64,000 nt of DNA from assembly GCA_930367215.1 (NCBI GenBank), contig OV884059.1, positions 223,695,803 to 223,759,802 of the forward strand, in the 5' to 3' direction. The DNA is from Pollenia angustigena. Lineage: Eukaryota > Arthropoda > Insecta > Diptera > Polleniidae. Below, one piece after another: positions 1 to 9,803 of this stretch. The translations under genes and the position numbers were made by a program. The notes below the pieces were generated by a model that saw only the letters and a program-made list of their open reading frames with translations, was not told the origin of the DNA and searched no databases. Every line of letters starts with the position of its first letter. Position 1 is the first letter of the stretch.

Positions 1-128
1 AATCTTAATGGATGAAGTTTCCTGACGATCTGGCCTAAGCAACCAGTGAAATGCGCATAGGAATAGCTTATCCCATCAACAATAAGTTTCAGTGTTTTTG
101 CCAATAATAAAAATTGGGAATTAAGCAC
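1..128 (-). repeat. Dispersed repeat family B, truncated by window edge
   Basis: Reverse-complement copy of a repeat that recurs at 18957-19489, 21495-21735, twice in 48165-49110, and in part at 53655-53735. Shared words include CATTTCACTGGTTGCTTAGG and a stretch around TTAATTCCCAATTTTTATTC. It carries no coding sequence. The class is not recognised. Confidence 0.8.
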
Positions 129-789
129 GAATAACAAAACCTGTTAAAATTAAAAATATTAAATTTTATCGATAATTTGAGTTTTTCCTAATATTTTTTT
201 ACTGTTACTAAAACTGTGCTAATTCAAACCAAATAATCTGTTATCGCGCATTTTCTCCAATAGTGGCAAAACTCAAAAATGAAATGTTTAAGTAAGTGAT
301 GCAGAAATCTTCGTTATGTTTTTCTTTATTTGTGAAAATAAACTTGATATATTTTAAGAGAAAATGTCGTTATTATTTCTAAGTGGCTAGAGCATATCAA
401 AAACTTTAAACGCTTTTATCTCGGATTTTTTTTTTTTTTTTGAATTATGTCACTATTGAAGTAGATAAGCGTTATGTGCAATTTTGGTGTAATAAATAAA
501 TATTGTACGTTTTCTTATACAAATTGACGCGTTTTTTGTAAAAAAAATCTTGTTAACAAATTTTTTTTAATAAAAATTTAGCCATTTTTAGTGGTGAAGG
601 GTTGGCAACACTGGTGTTGGTGTTAAATGGGGAGTGAAGCAATTGAATGTTGTTTGTTTGTTTGTTTTTGAATTGTATGTAGGGATCGAAAAATCTTAGA
701 TTTTTTGTCGGGAAAGCGGGGAAAATTATGGCTTTTTCGGGATTTAGTGATCCCAGTTAAAAATAGAAAAACTTTTTCTTTTTAGTTAC
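129..789. other. AT-rich spacer without recognised feature
   Basis: Homopolymer-rich, AT-rich sequence. I see no gene, no inverted repeat and no copy of the window's repeat families. Confidence 0.5.
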
Positions 790-1288
790 ACCCGTCTTCA
801 TAAACAATTGAAGCACAGCCGCGAATAACGTTGTAAACGCCACATTTTGCAAAAACGGTTTTCTTGCAGATAACCGTTAATCTTACTCTCTTACACAGTT
901 TAAACATCAAATCAACCAAAACTATGCACCTTAACGCCTTCAAAATGGCATACAAAGTGTCAGCCAGTGGAAGAACATTGCAAGTTTCTAACAAAATGAT
1001 GAAACCGAAATGGTTTTGCAGTGCGGAATAATGTTTTAAAAGCTTTTTGCATAAAAGTTTTTATTATCATTATTTTTATTAATAGGAAAAAAATAATTTT
1101 TAAAACAAATAATGCTGCCTGTCAAAAAATATTTTTTTGCTCTCCTGAAAAATTATTATTTTGTAACTTAAAACGTTATTCGCGGCTGTGCTTCAATTGT
1201 TAAATTTAACATTTTATTAAGGAAAATTTTAATAGAAAAATTGTTTTGTAAACCTTTATTAAATTTGAAGTATTTTTATGAATACGGG
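790..1288. mobile_element. Inverted-repeat DNA element (MITE-like)
   Basis: A perfect 30-bp inverted repeat lies at 803-832 and 1172-1201 (core GAAGCACAGCCGCGAATAAC). An imperfect outer repeat, CCCGTCTTCATAAA on the left and the complement of CCCGTATTCATAAA on the right, pushes the ends to about 790 and 1288. No transposase is present. I could not fix a target duplication. Confidence 0.6.
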
Positions 1289-1369
1289 CATAAGATTTTT
1301 AAATTTGTCATTAAGTTATAAATTATATTATAAATAATTGTTGTTAACCTGAAAATAGAATAAAATAGT

Positions 1370-1650
1370 TGAATAGTTCGAACCATTAACGCAAAAAAAG
1401 CTTTAGCGACATAATTTTCAATTATCGTTTTTTTTAATAAATGACTTAAGTGGCAACACTTGCATAATCTCCTAGAATATCTTGGTCACATAAGGTACCG
1501 TTACGATTTTATAGCAAAAACAATTTTATCTCAAGCGACAACCTTAATACAAAATTTTTATGAAATAAAATAATAAAAACCTTCTCCTGTAAAATTTCGT
1601 TTTTGTCGCTTAATCTTTTTTGCGGCTATGGCTCGAGTTATTTAGCCCAG
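1370..1650 (-). mobile_element. Inverted-repeat element, TCGAGCC family
   Basis: Reverse-complement relative of 16430-16702, sharing the words AAGGTACCGTTACGATTTTA and CCTTCTCCTGTAAAATTT. The ends are imperfect inverted repeats of the type TCGARCC..AACCGCRAAAA. Non-coding. Confidence 0.6.
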
Positions 1651-1804
1651 TTTTTGCAGGTTTATATAATCTTAATTCAGAATTTCAAGACGAGCGATAG
1701 TTAAACAAATAAAAGATTAATCTGCGAATTCAAAAATAAACTGTTACGAAAAAGAATTCTTTAAAAAAATCAAATTATTTAAAACTATTATTTCTCTTAG
1801 CGCT

Positions 1805-2380
1805 GGGTCTCCACGTAGCATAAGCAAAAACGTCTTCAGAGCAATGGCGCAATAATTGCTGATTATATTGCTGGAGAACACGTGAATTTGCTTTGCCATA
1901 AACAAACGTACAGAAAAATGAAATGTCAGATAAATGACAACACACTTTACAGCCGATTGCTTAAGGCTAGATTACACTATTATACTTTGTAAAAAAAAGT
2001 TTGACATCCCATACGACTTCATCGTTTTTTGAAAAATTTCTAAACAATAATACTTTTCATCGGATCAGGGTTGCATTTTATTTCATGCGTGAGTGTTTAT
2101 ACTTTGTGTGATGGTCTGAACACAAACTGTCATGTTACATTAGATTTTTTGACAGTCGCAACAAAACTCATTAGATTTCTATCTCACAAAGTATTATGGA
2201 ATACGTAAGACCTGTGAGATAGTGTAATCTAGGCTTTAGCAATAATTGCTCCAGCAATCAGAAGATCAATCATTGCGCAATGGATTGCCACTCATGGCAA
2301 TATGCGGTCTATACGTCGCAAATTTAATGGAGCAATAAAATTTGACGTTTGCCGCAATAAATATTGCTACGTGGAGACCC
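1805..2380. mobile_element. Inverted-repeat element with GGGTCTCCACGTAGC ends
   Basis: GGGTCTCCACGTAGC at 1805-1819 is mirrored by GCTACGTGGAGACCC ending at 2380. The interior repeats GCAATAATTGC-like words near both ends. A second element (1964-2235) sits inside it. The target duplication is unclear. Confidence 0.6.
1964..2235. mobile_element. MITE with TTA target duplication (PIF/Harbinger type)
   Basis: The ends AGGCTAGATTACACTAT and ATAGTGTAATCTAGGCT are inverted repeats with one mismatch. They are flanked by TTA at 1961-1963 and 2236-2238. A 3-bp TWA duplication is the usual PIF/Harbinger signature. Nested inside the element at 1805-2380. Non-coding, 272 bp. Confidence 0.7.
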
Positions 2381-2769
2381 GAGGTAAAGCAGCTACAATA
2401 ATATGCTCACGTCCTACAGTCGAAGATCTTGGTCAAAAAAGGTTAATAATATTTCGAATATTTTGTAAACGGCAATTAAGGATTAGCATACGAATTTCAG
2501 TTTTGGATTTGGGGTCTGTAGACATATCAAGAGGGCCGGTATTGCTTCCCAAAGTGGGCACAAAAATTAAAAACGATCCAGAATTCTTAATTTAAGTTCT
2601 TTATTTGAAATGTTTTTCCATTCGGACTACACGTTTACAAAATACAGAATTGTGTCCATTTATTTTTTTAATATTTTTCTGTGAGTTCGCCTTTAGACGG
2701 GGGATTCACATAAGTTGTTATTGAATTTTTTTTACAGTATAATGTAACGTTTAGGGGGTTAATGAAGAA

Positions 2770-3005
2770 TTTATTTTAAAAGTCCTCCATCAATAAACCG
2801 CAAACGTATTAAGGTTGCCTTCGAGCATGTTATGGTTAATAATAACAAAAATATGTTTAACACTTATAAAAACATGGTTGCTTTCCAACCATAACATGTT
2901 GCTCTTGCAAAAAAGGAAAATACTATTGCAAATGTACAGCATAACAATTTTTAGTGTTAAACAAATTGTTGTCATATAAAGGGTGTTCCAACCAAGAGGC
3001 ACGAT
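2770..3005 (-). repeat. Diverged fragment of the foldback element at 50293-50783
   Basis: Shares blocks such as AACCATAACATGTTGCTCTTG, GTTAAACA and AGTCCTCCATCA with the middle of the 491-bp foldback element. The outer ends are missing. Confidence 0.6.
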
Positions 3006-3059
3006 GTAATATTAAATTAAAAAAATGTTTTCAGAGAATTATCGTAATATTTTTTATAA

Positions 3060-3310
3060 TTAATAATTAGTGGTTATTTTGTTGAACTATTTATGGTTTT
3101 TAATCCAAAATTTTTAAATATTTTTGATTAGGCTTAAGTTCATCAAATTTGATTTTCTTTGAATTATTTTTATGAAAAAAAGAATTTTACAACATGAAAA
3201 TTAATTAAAATTGTTATTGATAATTTTTCATTCTTGCCTGTAGCCGGGCTCGAACCCTGGCCGGCAGGTTACCCTGACATGTTTCGATCGCAACCACTCG
3301 ATGGATATAT
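3060..3310 (-). mobile_element. SINE-like repeat with Pol III B-box, 5'-truncated
   Basis: On the minus strand this reads a B-box-like GGTTCGAGCCC followed by about 170 bp of AT-rich tail. It matches 59880-60085. The upstream part of that copy (A-box-like region, 59838-59880) is absent here, and the repeat abuts the mariner relic. The tail wording also recurs near 14741-14800. Confidence 0.5.
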
Positions 3311-3319
3311 GATAATCAT

Positions 3320-3955
3320 GTGTGAACAAAATATCGGCCAAATGCACCCCACGGCTTCGGTGGCATACTTCTTTCCGATGGTCCATATTTTCCTTGACTC
3401 TCAGACATAATTGAGGTTCAGTGTCTTTAATAAGCCGAATTATCTCATTCTTTAGCTCTTGCATTATTCTTGGCTTATTGACGTACACTTTTTCTTTTAA
3501 ATATTCCCCAAGAAAGAAGTCCAGCGGTGTTTAATCACATGATCGTGGCGGTCAATCAACATCGCCACGACGTGAAATTACACGGCCTTTGAATTTCTCG
3601 CACAAAAGAGACATTGTTTCGTTGGCTGTGTGGCAAGTGGCACTATCCTGTTCGAACCACATATCGTCCAGGTCCATATCCCCAATTTCTGGCTACAAGA
3701 AGTCTGTTATCAACACGCGAAAGCGAATATCGTGGAGGGTAACTGCTTGGCCGACCTCATTTTCGATGAATTACGGCCCGTTCGCGGGCAACAGCAATAT
3801 TTTACGGACTGGCCGAAGATGCACGGGTTTGCTGAAATTTGCACATAATTCTCCCGATTGTGGACACACTTGGTCGATTGTGCTGACCAAAAAAATCATA
3901 AATTGCACGATATGCATTTTGATTTATACGCCCATTTTCGTAAAATAGAGGGAAT
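3320..3955 (-). pseudogene. Mariner transposase relic (family 1)
   Basis: The minus strand reads recognisable mariner transposase segments in order: a GQHNRPSVSTIGRIM-like helix-turn-helix remnant, a DMWFEQDSATCHTANETM second catalytic block with its Asp, a TPLDFF block, then VYVNKP and a C-terminal SRGVHLADILF. Stops and frame breaks (for example within the third-Asp block) make it inactive. The same family is seen at 16735-17425 and as a short piece at 48580-48690. The left end may carry the inverted-repeat start near 2979. Confidence 0.85.
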
Positions 3956-4384
3956 TTATTCAATAAAAAACTAAGGACTAGTCAAAAATAATGATAAGTC
4001 AAAGTCTTTTACAATGATTTTTTAGTTTTTGAGTAAATTAATTTTTAAACTTTTACTGAAATTTGCTGATGTACTTGTTTCCAACTGTTTAAATTTCTTC
4101 TTTTAAAAATATTATTTTCTTCATATAAAAATTATGGATTTTTTTTAAATCCCCTCCAATTTTTTCGCAAAAACGGAAAATGAAAAACATCGGAATTCTC
4201 GTTAATCCCGGTACGCATTCCCTTATTGTTTGTGAACTAAGACGAAAATTTTTGTACCTTTATTTATATTCATGTGATGCTCTAGAGGAAAGAAAATTTA
4301 ATGTTTTGTTTACACTGTTTCTTAAATTAATGAAACGATGTAGAGATCTTTAATATTTACTGGGTTGCTTTTCACTTTTTAGGG

Positions 4385-4590
4385 AAATGGTATACAATTT
4401 GTATACCCTTCACCGAAGGTAAAAGGGTATATATTAGTTTGTCATCCCGTTTGTCATTTTTACAATATATCCTCATATATATATATGAGGAGCGAAGTCG
4501 TATTAACAATGTACGTCTGTCCGTCAGTCCGTGTGTCCGTTGAAATGGGTTTTCCGAAGACCCCAGATATAATGGGTAGTTGTTAGTTAT
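4385..4590 (+). repeat. Dispersed fly repeat with TATACCCTTCACC start
   Basis: The TATACCCTTCACC..GGGTATATATTAG, GTCTGTCCGTCAGTCCGTG and AGACCCCAGATAT wording is a repeat type I know from Drosophila and calyptrate non-coding DNA. Related pieces on the opposite strand lie at 28980-29120, 30340-30480 and 51600-51720. The element class is uncertain. Confidence 0.6.
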
Positions 4591-5382
4591 ATGGGTGATT
4601 TTTTAGCTATTATATTTTCGGCAACACTGTTTTAAACAGCTGACGCACGTTTCGTGTTTTGTTTCACTGTCAAACATCTTCAGTTTGATATATAATTTAA
4701 CCATGAATTTTATTATCAGAATGCGTGCTCTGTTAAGAAAGTTCATCGCACGCTTCTTCCCTTTTATGGTCAGTTTAATCGGGCTCAATGGGTAGGTTAA
4801 TAAGCAGAATTGTCGATTTTGGAGTGAAGATCAGCCAGAAGCATTGCAAGAGCTACCAATGCATCCAGAAAAAGTCACAGTTTGGTGCGGTTTATGGGCT
4901 GGTGGACCGTACTTCTTCAAAAATGATGCGAATCGTATCGTAACTGTGAATGGTGAGCGCTACCGTGAGATTATATCCAACTTTTTTTTGCCCAAAATGC
5001 AAGAGCTTGACTTGCATGACATGTGGTTTCAACAAGACGATGCCACATGCCACACAGCACGCTTAACAATGGACTTATTGAGAGGCGAGTTCGGTGAACA
5101 TTTTTTTTCACGTTCGGGACCTTTAGACTATTGACGCATGGGTAGACAACATTGAAGCATTTATTCATGAGATACCGGCCAAAATGTTGGAAAGAGTATG
5201 CCACAATTGTACTAAGCGGATGGACGATTTGAGGCGCAGTCACGATCAACATTTGCATGAAATAATCTTCAAACATTAAATTATATGGACCGTACTATCG
5301 ATTCAAATAAAGATTTCATGCATTTTTCTGAATTTGATGTGTTTTTTTTTAACTTTCCTATAGCTCTTAAAAAATCACCCAT
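4591..5382 (+). mobile_element. Internally deleted mariner element (family 2)
   Basis: The ends ATGGGTGATTTTTTAGC (from 4591) and the complement of ATGGGTGATTTTTTAAG (ending 5382) are terminal inverted repeats. The copy at 58340-58980 has the same ends. Size is about 790 bp against about 1.3 kb for an intact mariner. It sits within the dispersed repeat at 4385-4590. Confidence 0.8.
4703..5279 (+). pseudogene. Mariner transposase, central deletion
   Basis: An N-terminal scrap beginning at the ATG at 4703 covers the FIIRMRALLRKFIARFF region in a shifted frame. It jumps directly to the NGxxNKQNCRFW block of the catalytic domain, so the second helix-turn-helix, the linker and the first catalytic Asp are gone. 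Downstream are PEKVTVWCGLWAGG, DMWFQQDDATCHTA (second Asp) and a C-terminus ending LHEIIFKH. Frame breaks follow SRSGPLDY. The break points differ from those of the sister copy at 58340-58980. Confidence 0.85.
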
Positions 5383-5728
5383 TATATTTATCTCGCATAT
5401 AGTCCGTAATTATTTGCCATTTCAATTCAGCCTGATCGGCTCACAAATGGCTGAGATAAGAGCAAGAAACCACGACTGCATCAAATTTTACCCAAAAAGC
5501 TCATGTTGTTGTTGTTCTATTATTTTATTTTAAAGTACATCTGGAGAACGGGAGGAACCAAAGTTCCTAAATTAGGTGCAATTAGGCGGGATTTGCGAAA
5601 TATAAGTGTCACAAAGTTGATTTATTTACATATATCGTAAGAACGGTATTTATATAAGTTTCTGCTATTCTCGTACCGTGATGAAAGGCATATAAGTTTC
5701 GGCATAACCGAATAAAGCACCCGTACTA

Positions 5729-6246
5729 CAGTACTTTTCGCTTATAATCCATTCCGCTTAAAGGCCAAAAACGGATTAAAGCCAAAACTGTCTTATTCAC
5801 TTGCACATTTTTTTCGAATTTCATACAAATTATTTGTTCTAAGGTCCATTTCGCTTGTAGTCCATTTTCGTTTAAAAGCCACATTTTCTCAGCACGCATT
5901 TATAATTCTTTATGCAAAAATGGTCGCTTATAGTCCATTCTGTTTTTTATATTTTTTAAACAACAGGCAACATGTTTTTATTTACCTTTCTCGCAACTAT
6001 TATTTTTAACAATTTATTTCAATTAAATCAATATTTGGTTATGTTTTAAATAAACTTTTCTTTTGTTTAAAAATAATGGTTTTATTGAAGAAAATAATAT
6101 TTATATACTCAAAAATGTGGATTATAATAGATTTCACTAATTATTTATAAAAAGGCTTATGAAAAAAAATCGATTATAGTCCAAGTTCGCTTATAGTCCA
6201 CAAAAGCTGTGCAACTAGAGTAGTTAACTATAAGCGAAAAGTACTG
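5729..6246. mobile_element. pogo-like MITE, TA target duplication
   Basis: The ends CAGTACTTTTCGCTTATA and TATAAGCGAAAAGTACTG are perfect 18-bp inverted repeats. They are flanked by TA at 5727-5728 and 6247-6248. The motif TTCGCTTATAGTCCA recurs several times inside. The CAGTA..TTCGCTTA start resembles pogo/Tc1-mariner termini. Non-coding, 518 bp. Confidence 0.75.
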
Positions 6247-6249
6247 TAG

Positions 6250-6718
6250 TTGTTTTTATACCCACACCTAAATAGACCCAACTTAAAGTATACCGATCGA
6301 CTCAGAATCAATATCTGAGTCGAACTAACGATGTCCGTATCAAACCGATTTTAATGAAATTTAAATCATAGATAGAACCAAATCTATATGGACACAAAAT
6401 GTATAAATTTTTAAAAAAAATCGGTCCACGAGGGGAGATAGGGGCAATTTCTGCCTCTCAAACCGATAATGAAATTTAAAACATGGATAGATCCATATCT
6501 ATAGGGACACATTAGCTATACAGTTTTTAAAAAATAGGACCATAAGGGGAGGCAGGGGGCAATTTCTGCCTCTCACAAACTTTCAAACCGATTTTCATGA
6601 AGTTTATAAACATAGATAAATCCATATGTATATGGACACATAAAAATGATGTGTTTTTAAATACTGTGGTGTAGGGTATCATATGGTCGGGCTTGAGCGA
6701 CTATACTTTCTTACTTGT
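6250..6718 (+). repeat. Dispersed repeat, ATACCCACACC...CTTACTTGTT family
   Basis: Aligns along its length with 22185-22708. Both start ATACCCACACC, repeat blocks such as CATAGATAGAACCATATCTA, and end with GACTATACTTTCTTACTTGT. Non-coding; the class is uncertain. Confidence 0.75.
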
Positions 6719-6719
6719 T

Positions 6720-7588
6720 TTTTCTGTTTTCATAGTAAATAGTATTTTTTTTTTTTTATTATTATTTTTATTTATCAAACATATTCTGTGTACTTTTTTT
6801 ATCTAATGTTTTTCAAATGTTCTGAAAATAAAAATGTTAATTCTTTTCATCAAATTTCAATTGTCTTCTCAAACAAGTGATTAGTTTGTGCTTACACAGA
6901 AGACAACAAGATTGCTGTGTTTTTTATACTACAACATTTAATTGAAATGTTTTTAATTTTTTTATTTTTCAACAATTTCGCCCTGCTTGTATGAGTCAAC
7001 AAAGAAGGTCTGTCGATAAAATTGTGTTGTACTTGTTTTTTTTTTTTTTTTTGGTGATTTCGTTGTAGTTCTTTTCGAACAAAAACAAAAATTGTGTGAA
7101 AAATATTTAAACATGAGATAGAAAAAAAACTTAAATTGATTTATTTTAATTTATTTTAAACAAGTTTCTAAAGAATTCTGTGAAAATTTTAATATTATTG
7201 TGTATTTTCCCGATGATAGTAATGTTGATTAACATGATTTAGAAAGTATTTTGCCATGTTCCATATTTTTGCAATTTTATGCTAATTTGGAAAACGTTGA
7301 TTATTCTAATGAAAATTCATTTATATAGAAAATATTTTTATGTAGACAAAAGTTTGCTAGCCTTAGGTTAATGTTCTTTATTTTTAACAATAACAACAAA
7401 TAAATAAATATTCAATTCTTAATCGTAAAAAAATGCCCAAAACTTTTTCTGGTACAAAAAATTATTAATTCTCTTTAATCAATAATAAAAGACATCTTCA
7501 ACTGCTTGTTAAAAAAAAAGTCTGTAAAATCAAAGTGTTTAAAAAGAAAATCTTTATTCGCTAAAAAAAATAAAAATTTTTTTTACAG
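6720..7588. other. AT-rich sequence upstream of the dunce exon
   Basis: Long T and A runs, no gene recognised. The stretch ends in a T-rich tract followed by ACAG (7585-7588), a plausible splice acceptor opening the 5' exon of the gene that follows. A transcription start upstream cannot be placed. Confidence 0.4.
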
Positions 7589-7713
7589 GATTCCTTAATT
7601 TAACGAACAGAAATCAAAACTCGCAATAACTAAAAATCAAAAAGAGAATGAATTTCCTTCTAAAAAAAAAAAAAATAAATAAAGAAATAACTAAATAAAT
7701 TCTAAAAAAAAAC

Positions 7714-7731
7714 ATGTTACAACGGCTATGA
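7714..7731 (+). promoter_or_regulatory. Short upstream ORF overlapping the dunce start codon
   Basis: ATG at 7714 opens a five-codon frame (MLQRL) whose TGA stop at 7729-7731 overlaps the ATG at 7728-7730 as ATGA. If 7728 is the used start, this uORF could lower initiation or feed it by reinitiation. That role is inferred. Confidence 0.4.
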
Positions 7732-8830
7732 TTGCAACGCTTTTCATAATATTTGCATTTATTCGGGCTTTTCCCTGGAGCAGACGGTGGGCATACACCC
7801 AGCAGCCAGCAGAAGAGACATCCTCCTCTGACGTTACCAATAACTCACCATCCATCTCTGAAATTAAACAAGATGAACAGGTTACAGTGCCAAAAACAGT
7901 TCAGTCAACCTCCGTTGTAACAACAACCACCACTTACCCTGCCGCTACTACCGCGAGCTCCATTATTTCTACTTCCCCAAAAGCTTTTAGCGATAACATA
8001 ACCTGCAAAGCCTCCACATCACGTAGAAAGTCGTCCAAGTCCATAAAAGCATATGAAGTAACGTTTAGTGGCAGTGTGGGTGGCGGTGAGAGTGATACGG
8101 AACATACTCCCACCTCTTCGAGAACCAGTAGATTAGTTAGACAACCCAGATCCTTTACTGGTACAACTACCAGTCCGTCCAGAGCCAACTCCCCTGAAAG
8201 CAATAGTTCTTCGAATTACTATCGTACTGTGTTAAGTTCAAGAAGTCAACTAACACGTGCCTCCTCCGATTACGACACAACGGCAAGTGAATTCTATACG
8301 GCCCGATCAAAGTCATCAGCCGAACGTGAGTTGCACGAAGCCAATGATTTAGATGGTAGTTCTTCAAACGGTTATCTTAAACGTGAGGATACCCTTATGA
8401 ATTCGGATGAGGAAGACGCCGAACAAGAGCGTTTAAGAGGTACAGGGGGCGCTGATGCTGACAACGAAGCCGAGGCTGATGATTCATACGATCGTGACAC
8501 CGAGGAATTCTATAGCAATATACAAGACGCCGCCGGTACTTCGGGGAATCGCAGTAAACGTTCTTCTTTATTTTCGCGATCGGATTCTTCGGCCACTACA
8601 ACATCGTCAAGTGGTGGCACATTTACGGGCGCCAAGCGGCGTTCTACCGCTTCTATTATATCAACTTCTATGTGTTCTGATATCATACCCATCGACCGTA
8701 GGCGTAGCTCGACGGCCACTGAATACAGCGTACGTTCGGCCTCAAATCAACCGCGTAGGTTAAGTGGTCGTATACGACGTCATATATCGAGAATGACGAT
8801 TGCGGGGGCTAGAAGGCGTACAACGGGCAG
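7728..8830 (+). CDS. dnc: dunce (PDE4 cAMP phosphodiesterase), 5' coding exon of a long isoform
   Basis: Encodes 367 residues plus two bases. The N-terminus has a hydrophobic run (about residues 2-15), which could be a membrane anchor. A long Ser/Thr-rich, probably disordered region follows, with an acidic stretch near residues 224-262 and many basic RRxS sites (RRKSS, RRSTAS, RRRSSTA, RRLSG) suited to PKA-type kinases. The last codon before the stop at 8838 spans a donor, CAG|GTATAT, at 8830/8831. Splicing there leaves AG, which joins the C at 49203 to give Ser and leads into FDVENG, the start of PDE4 UCR1. The TGA at 8838-8840 would then be intronic. PDE4 hydrolyses cAMP; the variable N-termini of long forms direct location and regulation. 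A T-rich acceptor at 7588 suggests a 5' untranslated part from 7589. The phase match and the RRHISRMTIAGARRRTTG tail support the call; other first exons may exist outside the window. Confidence 0.75.
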
Positions 8831-8840
8831 GTATATATGA

Positions 8841-9240
8841 AAATTTATTGTATGTGAAAACACTTTTTGCATTAACTATTTGAAATGAAACACTCGCATT
8901 TTGTGTTAAACTTTTTTTTAAAGGCAGAAAGAATTCGCCATTTTTAATTGAAACTAAATTCTCCTTCAAGTCTTGGAGCATTCAAAATTTATACGCTACA
9001 CTTTATTTTAAATTTATTTGGTGGTACAGTAGAATTCCAAAAAATGGCACAAAATTAAAAGAAAAACTGTTGACTTCAGTACAAATTTTTTAAGCCTTTT
9101 ATTATTGAAAGCGTCATTATTTTTGACGCTTAATTGAAAATATTTGCTCGATAACTTAATTTGATAGTTTCAAATAATTTTTAAAAAAGTTTCTGTCAAC
9201 ACTTTTTAAAAGCGGGTTCGTTTCTTTACATTTCTGTTAC
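8841..9240. other. Intron start, no feature seen
   Basis: AT-rich sequence directly after the putative donor. Nothing recognised. Confidence 0.4.
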
Positions 9241-9606
9241 AGCCATCCCTAATCAAGAGTGGAAAGCGGAACGTTTTCTTTTGCTTGACTTTAACGCGGA
9301 TATGCCATACCTAAACAAGAGTGTAAACGTTGTGTCACCAACAGTATTATCGAGTTTCTTATTTAATAAAAACCACATAATAGAAAAAACTGGAGATAAA
9401 ATCGCTTCATTGAACTTAAAACAGCAAAATTGCCACTATTTATCACCCAAGCTGCCAACTTCACTATAAAACACACCGTCAAAATTGAATTTTCCAATTG
9501 CAAAGCATTGCTGCCCTGCAGTTTCGCTATGCTACATACAAATTGTATGGGCATGAGAATTTTTGACAGCTAGAAAACGCTTTACGCTCTTGTTTAGGTA
9601 TGGCTC
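9241..9606. mobile_element. Inverted-repeat element, CCATACCTAAACAAGAG family
   Basis: The left end GCCATCCCTAATCAAGAG and the complement of the right end GCCATACCTAAACAAGAG are inverted repeats. A further direct copy of the motif is at 9303. A truncated relative lies at 55384-55620. Non-coding; the target duplication is not clear. Confidence 0.6.
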
Positions 9607-9736
9607 CGAAAATCGTCACATCTGGCAACTGTTTTTAAGATTATTTTATTATGTAATTAAATTTCAGAGGCTCATCTTGAAAACTTAAATTTCCATAATG
9701 ATTGCGGCAAAGAAATATATTTATATAAAATACCTC

Positions 9737-9742
9737 TTTATT
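9737..9742 (-). other. Poly(A) signal for the KATNAL2-like gene
   Basis: AATAAA on the minus strand, about 60 nt after the stop codon of the gene at 9804-11261. Correctly placed for 3' end formation. Confidence 0.5.
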
Positions 9743-9803
9743 AATAAAATTATTAAAATATATAAAAAAAACAAAAATTCCAAATTTTAATTTCATTTTA
9801 TTC

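Noticed and set aside
8455..8763. 102-codon + strand frame and several minus frames within the dunce exon
   Set aside because: They overlap the long Ser-rich dunce frame in other phases and show no domains.
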